Source: Uliginosibacterium sp. (GTDB lineage: Bacteria; Pseudomonadota; Gammaproteobacteria; Burkholderiales; Rhodocyclaceae). Taken from it: a stretch of 64,000 bases of DNA. The stretch lies in assembly GCA_016718265.1 (NCBI GenBank), contig JADKDZ010000004.1, positions 124,001 to 188,000 on the forward strand. Reading direction: 5' to 3'. The notes beneath the pieces are model-generated. The model did no database searches, was not told the origin of the DNA, and worked only from the letters and a program-made list of their open reading frames with translations. Positions 43,330 through 52,998 of the stretch are shown one piece after another. How positions within the stretch are numbered: position 1 is the first letter of the stretch; the number at the start of each line of letters is the position of its first letter. A program made the translations under genes and the position numbers.

Positions 43330-43718
43330 CCCGGAATTTCACTAAAGTGAGGTCGGTGCAGCCTTCGCGCATGCGAAGTAGTCTTTCGTGGGGTGCGCCG
43401 ACGCCAGAGTGCGCTGCTGAACGTTTCGTTCCGACGCCGCAGATCGAACCGTGAAAACCACTTGGCCTTCGATACCTCAGGCGAACGGCTTCTGGACGGG
43501 TCGGGTGAGCCCCGAAGGTGCTGCTCCTGAGCCTGTCGAAGGCATGTGATCGATTTCTTCGAACTGCGGTTTTCAGGTTCAACCGGATCAATAATGCCGC
43601 GGCCGTGCGCTGGGCCTCGCGACACGCCAACACCGGATCGCGTGCGGGCCGGGCTGGATACGCACGGCAACGCGGTACCAGAGACGTGCCGCCGGGCAAG
43701 CACCGCCTGCGCGTGTGC
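43330..43718. other. non-coding region with a short dispersed repeat
   Basis: 389 bases. The piece CTGAGCCTGTCGAAGGC near 43531-43547 belongs to a short sequence (CCTTCGACAGGCTCAGG) that is scattered widely in many bacterial genomes. CCGGATCAATA near 43579 also occurs at about 26214 and 39408 in intergenic DNA. No gene is supported. Confidence 0.45.
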
Positions 43719-43992
43719 TCAGCGCCCGTGCTTGCTGGCAAGGTGTGTCGCGAGACTGCGATCCAGCGTCACGATGTGCTCCTGCACCCAGTTTTTCAGC
43801 GTCTGGAAGATCTCTTCCGCCTGACCCGCCTTGCCACCCAGAATCTTTCCGGTGTGCATCTCCAACAAGTAGCAGATGCGCGTCACGATGAATAACTCGT
43901 CGGGAAACTAGATTTTCCATGAGGGTTTCTTCGCGCGCGAAATTGGGCGCGGCAGCGGTCGCGCCCGCCCGGATCTGTTCGGGTGGATACAT
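43719..43992 (-). pseudogene. small hemerythrin-C-terminus-like gene, probably frameshifted
   Basis: Starting at ATG 43992, right after the receiver gene stop, the frame reads FAREETLMENLV and then shifts. If one T of the TTT near 43904 is dropped, it continues DELFIVTRICYLLEMHTGKI to TLKNWVQEHIVTLDRSLATHL and stops at 43719, giving about 90 residues. The last helix has the HxxxxD pattern (HIVTLD) and WxxxHI layout of bacteriohemerythrin C-termini, but the His pairs of the earlier helices are missing. It may be a decayed or truncated hemerythrin. Low confidence. Confidence 0.35.
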
Positions 43993-43998
43993 GCACGA

Positions 43999-45237
43999 TC
44001 ATGGCGCTTGGTCGTCGTCGAGCAGCTCGTTATCGACCGAGAACAGGTCGGACCAGATCAGGCCGGGCCCGTGCAGACCCGGCTTCTCGTCGCTGCAAGC
44101 GGCTTTGAGATCGCGGATGACCCTGGAGAGCCGGTCTTGCAGGGTGTGCTCGCTGGAGTGGGTGTCGAGAATGCTGTCGACCCCGGTCCGGATGACGCCA
44201 GTGAGGTAGTCTTCCTGCGCTTCAGAGAGCGCGACACTGAGCAGTGCGTTGCCGATGTTCTCCGACATGGTGGAAACCGCCATATTCGTCGCCATGCGGC
44301 TGTTGCGCTGGGCGATATCGATTTCTTTCAGCGCGTCGCTGATGTCTGTCAGGGTTTGGCCGATGGTGTCGCCGCGCTGCTTCGATTCGCGGGCCGAGAC
44401 GATGGCCTGGACACGCACATCCGCCCCTTCGCACAGCATGGCGAGGTGATCGCGCAGGCGGCCGATCCGGTCCGGGTCGTCAATAGGCAGATTGCTGATC
44501 AAGAGCGAGACACGATCGTAGGTGATCAAGAGGCGCTTGCCGAACTGGAAAATGCGGTCCAGATCCACCATTTGCGCGATCACGGCGACTTCCACCGGGC
44601 TGGCTTCACCGTGACAGTTCAGCGTGATCTCTTGTCCAGGGACGCGAAGCTGTACGGCGCCCTGTAGCGAGAAATCGCTGATCGCCGTGATGACAGCTTC
44701 GGCAATCTTGCGGAAATCCCTGGCGGTATTGATCGCCTTCAGGCCTTCCAGCAAGACGCTGAGTTCGCCCATGTTGCTCATCGCCGTCATGGCGGTGGAG
44801 GTTGCAAACTCGGCCGTGCTCCGGGTTTCGCGCAGCAGCTGGAATGATTCCAGCATGTTCATGGTCTTTGCATGCAGCTCACGCATGCTGAAAGGCTTGA
44901 CGACATAATCGTCGCCCCCGGCGGAATAGCCAGCAACGCGGTCTACGATCTCGTCGTGCCCGGATAGAAAGATGATCGGCGTATTGGCCGTGGCGGCGGA
45001 TTCGCGCAGGGCGCGGCACAGATCCAGGCCGGTGATGCCGGGCATCTCCACATCCATGATGATCAGGTCGGGCAGCCGCGATTCGATGGCCATGACAGCG
45101 TCGGCGCCGTCGCCTGCCGACATCAGCTCGCAGTGCCCTTTCAATGCTTCGGCGACAAGACCATGCGTGAAACGTTCGTCGTCCACCAGCAAAACCAGGG
45201 GCAGGGTAGGCGTGTCGCCTGGGCTGTCGTCAAACAT
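43999..45237 (-). CDS. response regulator with unknown C-terminal output
   Basis: 412-residue protein. Receiver domain at 13-135: LVDDE, acceptor Asp62 in LIIMDVEMPG, Lys in VVKPFS. The rest (about 150-400) is a mixed alpha/beta region plus long helices (DISDALKEIDIAQRNSRMA) with no recognised catalytic motif; it may be a sensor or scaffold. It follows the HD-GYP gene by 17 bases in the same direction and is probably co-transcribed with it and the hybrid kinase. Confidence 0.83.
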   Translation of the reverse strand: MFDDSPGDTPTLPLVLLVDDERFTHGLVAEALKGHCELMSAGDGADAVMAIESRLPDLIIMDVEMPGITGLDLCRALRESAATANTPIIFLSGHDEIVDRVAGYSAGGDDYVVKPFSMRELHAKTMNMLESFQLLRETRSTAEFATSTAMTAMSNMGELSVLLEGLKAINTARDFRKIAEAVITAISDFSLQGAVQLRVPGQEITLNCHGEASPVEVAVIAQMVDLDRIFQFGKRLLITYDRVSLLISNLPIDDPDRIGRLRDHLAMLCEGADVRVQAIVSARESKQRGDTIGQTLTDISDALKEIDIAQRNSRMATNMAVSTMSENIGNALLSVALSEAQEDYLTGVIRTGVDSILDTHSSEHTLQDRLSRVIRDLKAACSDEKPGLHGPGLIWSDLFSVDNELLDDDQAP

Positions 45238-45254
45238 GGGTCATTCCTTCCGTT

Positions 45255-46340
45255 TCAGTCCTGAAAGTCCATCGATATGGTGCGGAACGATTCGTTGAGG
45301 GCAACGAATGCGGCCAGTATGTCGGGGTCAAAATGCTCGGGTCGCGTGCGACCATCGCCTTCGGTGATGATCTTCACGGCTTCTTCATGCGGCATCGCCT
45401 CTTTGTACACGCGCTTGCTGCGCAAGGCGTCGTAGACGTCGGCCAGCGCCATCAGCCGGCCGGAGAGGGGGGTGTCCTCGCCGCGCAGGCCGTGATAGCC
45501 GGTGCCGCACCAGTGCTCGTGGTGCGTGAAGGTGACTTCCTTGGCAAAGCGCAGAAATGCGGACGCCCCGTTGTCGCGGATCGTGGCTTCGATCTGCTCC
45601 AGGACGTCGCGACCATACACCGTGTGGCGCTTGATCTGGTCGAACTCCGCCGGGCTCAGCGCACCCGGCTTGCGCAGGATCTGATCGGGGATGCCGACTT
45701 TGCCGATGTCATGCAGCGGTGCCGACTGAACCAGGAGGTGCAGCGTGTCATCCGTAAAAAAACCTGCGTACTTCGGGCGCGTATTCAGATACTCGCCGAG
45801 CAGGCCGACATAGGACTGCGTGCGGCGGATATGCATGCCGGTTTCGGTGTCGCGGAATTCTGCGAGGATGCCGAGTCCGAAAATCGCGGCGTCCTGGGTG
45901 AGCGAGAGCTCACGCGTCCGCCCGCGGACGATGTCTTCCAGGTTGTCACGATGGCGTTTGAGTTCCAGCTGGTTATGGATGCGGGCCCGCACCAGGGATG
46001 GCCGGAAGGGCTTCGAGATGTAGTCCAGGCCGCCGGCTTCCAGGCCCTGTTTCTCGTCATTCTCCTCTACCAGCGACGACATGAAGATCACGGGTATGTC
46101 CTGCGTCAGCGGATCTGCCTTGAGGGCACGGCAGACTTCGTAGCCGCTCATGCCCGGCATGAGCACGTCGAGCAGGATGAGGTCGGGCGGGTTGTCGCCG
46201 CGCGCCTGGAGCAGGCCCCGTTCGCCATTGGTGGCCACCGTGATGGCGAAGTCGTCGTGCAGACTTTCGATGAGGATGTGTGCGTGTTCCGGGGTGTCTT
46301 CCACCACCAGGATGCGGGGTTTGAGCTGGCTCGTTGTCAT
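45255..46340 (-). CDS. HD-GYP response regulator (RpfG-like phosphodiesterase)
   Basis: 361-residue regulator. Receiver 8-130 with acceptor Asp58 in DLILLDVLMPG and Lys in ISKPFR. HD-GYP domain about 150-345: HIRRTQ, HDIGKVGIPD, KRHTVYG and HHEHWCGTGYHGL. The GYP signature itself reads GYH here, while the HD pair and other metal ligands are kept, so cyclic-di-GMP hydrolysis remains plausible. It lies 7 bases from the hybrid kinase gene, its likely phosphodonor. Confidence 0.92.
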   Translation of the reverse strand: MTTSQLKPRILVVEDTPEHAHILIESLHDDFAITVATNGERGLLQARGDNPPDLILLDVLMPGMSGYEVCRALKADPLTQDIPVIFMSSLVEENDEKQGLEAGGLDYISKPFRPSLVRARIHNQLELKRHRDNLEDIVRGRTRELSLTQDAAIFGLGILAEFRDTETGMHIRRTQSYVGLLGEYLNTRPKYAGFFTDDTLHLLVQSAPLHDIGKVGIPDQILRKPGALSPAEFDQIKRHTVYGRDVLEQIEATIRDNGASAFLRFAKEVTFTHHEHWCGTGYHGLRGEDTPLSGRLMALADVYDALRSKRVYKEAMPHEEAVKIITEGDGRTRPEHFDPDILAAFVALNESFRTISMDFQD

Positions 46341-46347
46341 GGAGACC

Positions 46348-49300
46348 TCAACTGGCGCACAGCGCGTCTGTCAGAAGCTTCAGTGTAGTCTTGCAGGCAT
46401 CGATATCGAACGAACCCAGTCTTTCGGCCAGTGCGTCGCAGTGCGCCAGCAGCTCGGGTGATCCTGCCGCCTTGCGCAAGGCCGGCAGCAGCGACAGCGC
46501 CTCGCCAACATCGGTATCGAGGCAGTGTTCGATCTCGCTAACCAGCCGCCGCATGGCGGCATAGTCCGTCTCTTCCGGTGCTGCGACCTGCACCGACTGG
46601 TCGAGCGGGAAGGCGGCGTAGAGCCCGCTAATGACCGTTTTCAGCGCGGCCTCAAAGCGTTCGAGCAGAATCGGCAGATTGGCGCCGTGATTGCTCCGGA
46701 TGGCGATCTCCACATCGGCAGATGCCTTCGAGAGTTCCAGCGCGCCGATGGCGCCGGCGATGGATTTCATCGAGTGGGCCATGCGTTGCGCCAGTGCCAT
46801 GTCTTCATCGGCGGTCGCGAGGCGAAGCTGTTCGGCGGCCTCTGATTTTGTTCTGAGAAACTCTCTCAACATCCGCAGGTAGAAATCGACTTTGTCATTG
46901 CAGTAATGCAAGCCGGTCTCGATCGAGATGCCACGAAGCTCGCGCGGCAGTTGGGCGGTATCGGTTGTGGTCGGCCAGGTGCGCGGGGCACCAGCAATGC
47001 CCGGGTGGCGCTTGTCGAGCCACATGGCCAGCTTCTTGAAGAGCTGGGCGGGCTCGATCGGTTTGCTCATGAAGTCGTTCATGCCGGCTTCAACGCACTG
47101 GTGCTGTTCGTCCAGCATGGCGTGCGCGGTCATGGCGATGATGGGCGTGTCGGCCAGCGCAGGCAGCGCACGCATTCGCCGCGTGGCTTCGAGGCCGTCC
47201 ATGACCGGCATCTGGATGTCCATGAGCACAACATCGAATTGATCGCGTGAGGCCAGGTCGACCGCGATGGCGCCATTTTCGGCAACGGTGACGTCGAGCC
47301 CGGCGCCTTCCAGCAGTTCCTGAGCGATCTGCTGATTAAAGGCATTGTCTTCGACCAGAAGTACGCGGGCGCCGAGCAAGCGGCCGAGTTGCCCCCGTGC
47401 GGCATACCGCGTTGACGGCGACTCCGGCAGCGACTTGCGGGTGCCGAGTGCCGTGGTAATGGCATCGAACAGGCTCGAAGACGTGACGGGTTTGCGTGCC
47501 TCCGCGTCGGCATTCAGCTGTGAGAGCTGCTTTTCCCTGAGCATGTCGCTGCCCACGGTCAGCAAGATGAGGCGAGCACGGGGTTTGCGCTGCCGTATGG
47601 CTGCCAGCAGGGCTTCCACGGCGGGTCTGGGCTGTTTCCAGTCCACCAGCAGCAGGTCAGGGCAGGGGTCATCGTCACTCAGCGAGGACTCCGCGGTGAG
47701 TGCCGCGCTGACACGCAGGCCAAAACCCTTGAGCAAGCCGGTGAGAATCTCACGGCTGGTGGCGCTGCTGTCGATGACAAGCGCGTGAAGACTCTGCAGG
47801 TCAGAGAACAGGGCAGTGCTTTTATCTGGCTGGGCGCTGCCGATGCCCATTGGCAGGCTGAAGCAGAATTCGCTTCCCTTCCCTGGCTGGCTCTCAACCC
47901 AGATGCGCCCGCCCATCATGTCGACCAGCTGCTTGCAGATGGCCAGACCCAGACCCGTGCCACCAAAACGGCGGGTGTCCGATACGTCGGCCTGGGTGAA
48001 GGGCTGGAAAAGCAGCTTTCTTTGCTCGGCGGTCATGCCGATGCCGGTATCGCTGACCGTGAACAGGATCTCGATGATGTCGCCCTGGGGTGCCGAGGCA
48101 CTGGCGATACGCAGCATCACCTCGCCGGCCTCGGTGAATTTGATGGCGTTCGAGCACAGGTTCACCATGATCTGAACCAGGCGAGACGGATCGCCGATGA
48201 GGGTTGCCGGCGTGTTTGGCGCGACCTGGACAAAAAACTCCAGCTGCTTCTCTGCTGCGCGTACGCTGCTGACGGCGATCACCTTGTCGAGCACCTCGCC
48301 GAGCGAGAACTCCGCGCGGACGAGTTCCAGCCGGCCGGCCTCGATCTTGGAGAAATCCAGAATGTCGTTGATCACGCCGAGCAGCATGTTGGCCGAGATC
48401 ATGATCTTGTCGAGATACTCCTCCTGCTTGGGCGTCAGTTCGGTGCGCATGGCCAGGTGCGCCATGCCGAGCACGGCGGTGATAGGCGTGCGGATCTCAT
48501 GGCTCATGTTGGCAAGGAAGGCGCTTTTGGCTTTGGTCGCGCGCTCCGCCGTATCTCGGGCTTGTTCAAGCGCTGTGGTGCGTTGCGAAACGAGGTCTTC
48601 GAGGTGCTCCTGATGCTCGCGCAACTCGTGTTCGATCAACTTGTAGGCTGTGATGTCCTGCACGGCGCCAATCACCTGACTCACCTTGCCTTCGTGCCAA
48701 CGTGCTTCGCCCTTGGTACGAACCTGGCGCGGGGTTCCCTTGGCGGAGACAATCTCAAGCTCCAGGTCAAAGTTCTGCCCGCCTTCCAGCGCGGCCTGGA
48801 TGGCGGCTTCAAGCAGTGGGCGGGACTGCGGGGTGAAGAAGCTCGTGGCGAGATCGTGTGTGAGCGCGACCTCTGCGGGGTCCAGATCGAAAATGCGATA
48901 GGTTTCATCGGTCCAGCGGCGCGCCCCGTCTCGGGCTTCAATTTCCCACCCGCCGACATGGGCCATGGTCTGCGCGACTTCCAGCAAGCCAGAGATGCGC
49001 TGGAGTTCGTCTTCGGCCTGGCGTTGTTCCACGAGGCGCCATACGGAGTCCATCAGCAGGACGAGCTGGTCGACATCGGTCTGCAGATACTCGCCGGGCT
49101 TGTTGGCCAGCCCGAGCACGGCGACGATGTGCTCGCCAACGAAGACGGGAATGCTCATGAAGCGCTGCATCACCACATGCCCTGCCGGGACGCCCTTCTT
49201 GAGCGCATGTGCAGCTTGAAAGTCATTGTTGATGAGCGGTTTGCGCTGCCGCACCACTTCACCCCAGAAGCCGGTTTTTTCCAGAGCGTAGGAGGTTTGC

Positions 49301-51879
49301 GGCGCCACGACGCTGCACTCGGCCATGGCTTCTCGCGACCAGCTGTTGAGGGTGAATTGCTGGGTTTCCTCGTTATAGAAATAGATGTAGCCGAGCTGGC
49401 TGCCACTGAACCGGATGGCTTCGTGCAAGGCATGGTCGAGCAGCTCCTGCGTGCTGCGCGCGTGGAAATCGGCAATCCGGCTCAGGCACTCCAGACGCTT
49501 CATCCGGCTGTTCTGCTCGATCTCGGCGGTCTTTCTGGCCGTAATGTCGATGCTCGCTACCATGGCGCCGGCATACTGTCCAGGAGCCGCAAAAGGTTGG
49601 AAAGCGCTGTCGTACCAGGTGTTGCCGATCTGAATTTCCTTGTGGAGCGCTTCGCCACTGACGGCTCGGCGGATGCCTTCCAGTATCTGTGGGTAGTCGC
49701 GATAAATCGCGTAAGCCGACTGGCCGACCACCTCGCCAGGGTGCAGTCCGAGCTTGTCGAGCGCCTTGCCCTCCGAGCTGGTGAAAATGCCATTCTGATC
49801 GATCGTGCACAGCACCATCGGCAGATTGCGCACCATGCTGCGCAAACGGGCTTCGCTATCTTGCAGAAGTTTCTGTGCTAGGACGCGCTCGGTAATGTCG
49901 AGGCAGTAGCCGATGTAGCCCAGAAACTCGCCTTCGTCGTTGTAACGCGGGCTGCCGTTGTCCTGAATCCAGCGATACTCGCCGTCGTGTCGCAGCAGGC
50001 GATAGGTGGTCTGGAAGGGTTCGCGCAGCTCGAACGCTGTGGCATAGACCTCCAGACTAGGCGTCAGGTCGTCCGCCGGGACACCCGCCATCCAGCCCTG
50101 ACCCAGTTCGTTGGCGAGTGTACGGCCGGTGAAGTTGAGCCAGACCTGGTTGAAGTAGCCGCACAGCTTGCCCGGCCCGGCTGTCCAGATCAGGGCCGGT
50201 GCGGAGTCGGCCAGGGTGCGGTAGTTCTGTTCGCTCTCGCGCAGGCGTTGCTCGGTCAGTTTCTGTTCGGTGACGTCTTGCATGACGACGGCGCAGTAAA
50301 TGACGCTGCCGTTTTCACGGCGCAGACATCTCGCATCGATTGCTACGTGCACGGTGCTGCCGTCGCCACGGATGAAGCGTTTCTCCATCTGATAGTCGTT
50401 GACTTCGCCCAGCATGATCCGGCTAAACAGGTCTTGCTCGCGCGCCAGATCGTCCGGATGCGTAATCCGGGTCAGGTCGACCTTGCCGAGTTGCTCCCGC
50501 GAGTAACCCAGGATCTGACACAGACGATCATTGAACTGGAGAAAACGCTTCTCTGCCGGCGAACACACGGCCATGCCCAGAAAGGGGAGCTCGTAGAAGT
50601 GCTTGAGCAGGCGGTCGGACTCGGCCTGCAGCTCCATTCGCGCAATCAGCAAGTGCTTGCGGCGCAGCAGGATCAGTGCGGCCGTGATCGCGAGAATGGC
50701 GAAGAATTCGACGAGGCTGATCCACAGGACGAGCGGTTTGAGCGGCGCGAAGACCTCGGCACGGTCCTGCTTGACCACGAGTTGCCAGTCAGTGCCTGAA
50801 ATCGGGCGATGGGCGGCCAGGACGGCGATGCCACGATAGTCCCGCGCTGAAAACGTTCCGGGCGCATTGCGCTGTATTGCAATGGCGCCCGGCAACTGCG
50901 CATCCAAGAGACTCTGGGGCTGGTTTGCCAGCGCGGCAGAGGGGAATCGGAGCGGGTTGAGGGTGACGATCTTGTCATGGGCAGCTTGCACCAGCAATGC
51001 CTCGCCCGAGGCGCTGATGCCTGGCCAGCGCTGGATATAGGGGTAGAGAAAGCTTTCAGGTGACATGCGCAGCACGGCGATGACATCGGGCGCGGCCGTC
51101 TCCGGGTTGGTGGCGGGCAAGGCGACAGCAAAGTCGAGTTGCAGCGGCCCGGCGTTATCGCGCGCGCCACCGTTGAATGCGGGCGCCCGCTGTTCGAGGG
51201 CTCGGCGCAGCAGGGCGGGACTGGGCTGCATCGGCGTGGCGCCGTCTGTGAGCGGAAAGATCTCTCGCCCATCCGGGTCGAACAAGGCAATGGCTTCGTA
51301 GCCATAGGCCGCCTGCATGCTTTGAAGCCGACTGTTGACGAATTGCCGGGCGCGAGCGTTTCCTGCACGCGCTTCAGCGATGCGGGCACTGAAACCTTCA
51401 TTCGTCATCAGCGTCTTGCAGTCGCCAAAGCGCTCGCTGAGCCACTTCTCGATCTGGCCGGCCTTGAGCTCGGCTATCGCTTCCAGATTGGCGTAGGCCG
51501 CATGCTCGATCTGAGGGCGCTGGATCTCGGTGACCAGCCAGCCAAACAAGGGGACGAACAGGAACATGCCCGCAAACAGCAGCGGGGCCTTGATCCTGCG
51601 ATCCGTGGCGGTGATCGCGATATCGTGGGGCGACGTGTGCTGTGCCTGATGCCAGCGGTGCAGGATCAGGAACAGCAAGCCACTGGTAATGGCAACGAAG
51701 GCCAGGCCTTTCGCGATCTCGATCCGGTTGGCGACGGCGGGATCGTCGACGGTCTCCATGAAGAAGTAGCTCGACAGCAGGATCCAGGCAATTGCGAAGA
51801 CGGCATACAGCAGCGCAATGCGAGCCGCCGTGAGCCGAAACACACGGGCGTACAAGGAGGACTGTAAGAAGCTCGGCAT
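46348..51879 (-). CDS. giant hybrid sensor kinase: PAS/GAF, kinase, two receivers, Hpt
   Basis: 1843-residue membrane hybrid kinase. Membrane helices lie near 20-40, 55-75, 98-118 and 385-407, enclosing an extracytoplasmic sensor region (about 125-380, dCache-like). Then PAS domains (about 425-545, 550-675, 680-790), GAF (about 800-955), PAS (about 965-1090), HisKA with HEIRTP (His near 1126), HATPase with GTGLGLAI, a degenerate receiver (about 1370-1480, ALVIDSSATS and VDWKQPRP where the acceptor loop should be), a full receiver (about 1500-1620, VLMDIQMPVMDG) and an Hpt domain (AHSMKSIAGAIG near 1703). A multistep phosphorelay to the downstream HD-GYP and receiver proteins is the likely output. 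It follows cheB after 60 bases. Confidence 0.92.
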   Translation of the reverse strand: MPSFLQSSLYARVFRLTAARIALLYAVFAIAWILLSSYFFMETVDDPAVANRIEIAKGLAFVAITSGLLFLILHRWHQAQHTSPHDIAITATDRRIKAPLLFAGMFLFVPLFGWLVTEIQRPQIEHAAYANLEAIAELKAGQIEKWLSERFGDCKTLMTNEGFSARIAEARAGNARARQFVNSRLQSMQAAYGYEAIALFDPDGREIFPLTDGATPMQPSPALLRRALEQRAPAFNGGARDNAGPLQLDFAVALPATNPETAAPDVIAVLRMSPESFLYPYIQRWPGISASGEALLVQAAHDKIVTLNPLRFPSAALANQPQSLLDAQLPGAIAIQRNAPGTFSARDYRGIAVLAAHRPISGTDWQLVVKQDRAEVFAPLKPLVLWISLVEFFAILAITAALILLRRKHLLIARMELQAESDRLLKHFYELPFLGMAVCSPAEKRFLQFNDRLCQILGYSREQLGKVDLTRITHPDDLAREQDLFSRIMLGEVNDYQMEKRFIRGDGSTVHVAIDARCLRRENGSVIYCAVVMQDVTEQKLTEQRLRESEQNYRTLADSAPALIWTAGPGKLCGYFNQVWLNFTGRTLANELGQGWMAGVPADDLTPSLEVYATAFELREPFQTTYRLLRHDGEYRWIQDNGSPRYNDEGEFLGYIGYCLDITERVLAQKLLQDSEARLRSMVRNLPMVLCTIDQNGIFTSSEGKALDKLGLHPGEVVGQSAYAIYRDYPQILEGIRRAVSGEALHKEIQIGNTWYDSAFQPFAAPGQYAGAMVASIDITARKTAEIEQNSRMKRLECLSRIADFHARSTQELLDHALHEAIRFSGSQLGYIYFYNEETQQFTLNSWSREAMAECSVVAPQTSYALEKTGFWGEVVRQRKPLINNDFQAAHALKKGVPAGHVVMQRFMSIPVFVGEHIVAVLGLANKPGEYLQTDVDQLVLLMDSVWRLVEQRQAEDELQRISGLLEVAQTMAHVGGWEIEARDGARRWTDETYRIFDLDPAEVALTHDLATSFFTPQSRPLLEAAIQAALEGGQNFDLELEIVSAKGTPRQVRTKGEARWHEGKVSQVIGAVQDITAYKLIEHELREHQEHLEDLVSQRTTALEQARDTAERATKAKSAFLANMSHEIRTPITAVLGMAHLAMRTELTPKQEEYLDKIMISANMLLGVINDILDFSKIEAGRLELVRAEFSLGEVLDKVIAVSSVRAAEKQLEFFVQVAPNTPATLIGDPSRLVQIMVNLCSNAIKFTEAGEVMLRIASASAPQGDIIEILFTVSDTGIGMTAEQRKLLFQPFTQADVSDTRRFGGTGLGLAICKQLVDMMGGRIWVESQPGKGSEFCFSLPMGIGSAQPDKSTALFSDLQSLHALVIDSSATSREILTGLLKGFGLRVSAALTAESSLSDDDPCPDLLLVDWKQPRPAVEALLAAIRQRKPRARLILLTVGSDMLREKQLSQLNADAEARKPVTSSSLFDAITTALGTRKSLPESPSTRYAARGQLGRLLGARVLLVEDNAFNQQIAQELLEGAGLDVTVAENGAIAVDLASRDQFDVVLMDIQMPVMDGLEATRRMRALPALADTPIIAMTAHAMLDEQHQCVEAGMNDFMSKPIEPAQLFKKLAMWLDKRHPGIAGAPRTWPTTTDTAQLPRELRGISIETGLHYCNDKVDFYLRMLREFLRTKSEAAEQLRLATADEDMALAQRMAHSMKSIAGAIGALELSKASADVEIAIRSNHGANLPILLERFEAALKTVISGLYAAFPLDQSVQVAAPEETDYAAMRRLVSEIEHCLDTDVGEALSLLPALRKAAGSPELLAHCDALAERLGSFDIDACKTTLKLLTDALCAS

Positions 51880-51939
51880 GGGCGGGGTCCGTACCCGGTA
51901 TCTTGGTGAGGGTTTCGGGGGCGATTGTTTTGTCTGCGA

Positions 51940-52998
51940 TCAGAGTGCGGCCAGAATCTTCCTGGCGATGTGGTCGAGCGGAAGTTCTTCATCCACGCCG
52001 CCCGCCTGCACGGCCTCCTTCGGCATGCCATACACGATGCAGCTGTCTTTGTTCTGGGCCAGCGTGTAGGCCCCCGCATCGTGCATCTCGCGCATGCCAA
52101 GTGCGCCGTCTTTGCCCATGCCGGTCAGGATGACGCCGATGGCATGGTTGGCGACGGTGTTTGCGGCGGAGCGAAACAGCACGTCTACCGACGGGCGATG
52201 GCGATTGACCGGAGGCCCCTGATTCAACTCGATCGTGTAGCCCGCTGCGCTGCGCTTGACGAGCATGTGCGAGTGCCCCGGCGCGACGTATGCCCAGCCT
52301 TTCTGGACGCGCTCGCCATGTTCAGCTTCCTTGACGTGCATGCGGCACAGACTGTCAAGCCGCTGCGCGTAAGATCGCGTGAAGCCTTCCGGCATGTGCT
52401 GGGTGATCAGGATGCCGGGCAGGTTCTCCGGCAGGCGCAGCAGCACCTCCTTGATGGCCTCGGTGCCACCCGTTGACGCCCCGATGAAGATCAGCGGCTC
52501 ACCCCCTGCGACGCGCTTGCTTGCCCTGGCGGGCAGGATGGCGTCCGCCGTATGCAAGGCGGGGGCGTCGGGAATGCCGCGCGCGGGGCGGAGACGTGCG
52601 ACCGCCGCGATGCGGATCTTCTCGGCGATGAGCTCCGAATAGTCCTCCAGCCCGGAACCCACATCCACACGTGGCTTGGCGATGAAATCGACTGCGCCGA
52701 GCTCCAGCGCACGCAAGGTCGTGTCGGAGCCGCGCTCGGTCAGCGTGGAAATCATCACCACCGGTGTTGGCCGCAGGCGCATCAGACGGCCGAGGAAGTC
52801 CAGGCCGTCCATCTTGGGCATCTCGACATCCAGGGTGATGACATCCGGATTGAGGTTGCGGATCATCTCGCGCGCGATCAGCGGGTCGGGGGCTGCGCCC
52901 ACCACTTCCATGTCGCCCTGGCGGTTGATGATCTCGGTCAGAAGATGCCGAATCAGTACCGAGTCATCAACAACGACTACGCGGATCACTTTGCTCAT
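51940..52998 (-). CDS. cheB: chemotaxis glutamate methylesterase/deamidase CheB
   Basis: 352-residue CheB. Receiver 1-125 with acceptor Asp57 (VITLDVEMPKMDG); linker; CheB catalytic domain with the Ser in IGASTGGTEA, His in ITQHMPEGFT and Asp in GMGKDGALGM. It removes methyl groups from receptor glutamates and deamidates glutamines. Its ATG overlaps the cheD stop. The partner methyltransferase cheR is not in the window. Confidence 0.96.
   Translation of the reverse strand: MSKVIRVVVVDDSVLIRHLLTEIINRQGDMEVVGAAPDPLIAREMIRNLNPDVITLDVEMPKMDGLDFLGRLMRLRPTPVVMISTLTERGSDTTLRALELGAVDFIAKPRVDVGSGLEDYSELIAEKIRIAAVARLRPARGIPDAPALHTADAILPARASKRVAGGEPLIFIGASTGGTEAIKEVLLRLPENLPGILITQHMPEGFTRSYAQRLDSLCRMHVKEAEHGERVQKGWAYVAPGHSHMLVKRSAAGYTIELNQGPPVNRHRPSVDVLFRSAANTVANHAIGVILTGMGKDGALGMREMHDAGAYTLAQNKDSCIVYGMPKEAVQAGGVDEELPLDHIARKILAAL

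Noticed and set aside
43531..43547. CTGAGCCTGTCGAAGGC as a specific attachment site
   Set aside because: It is a short sequence scattered widely in many genomes and is not flanked by integrase genes here.
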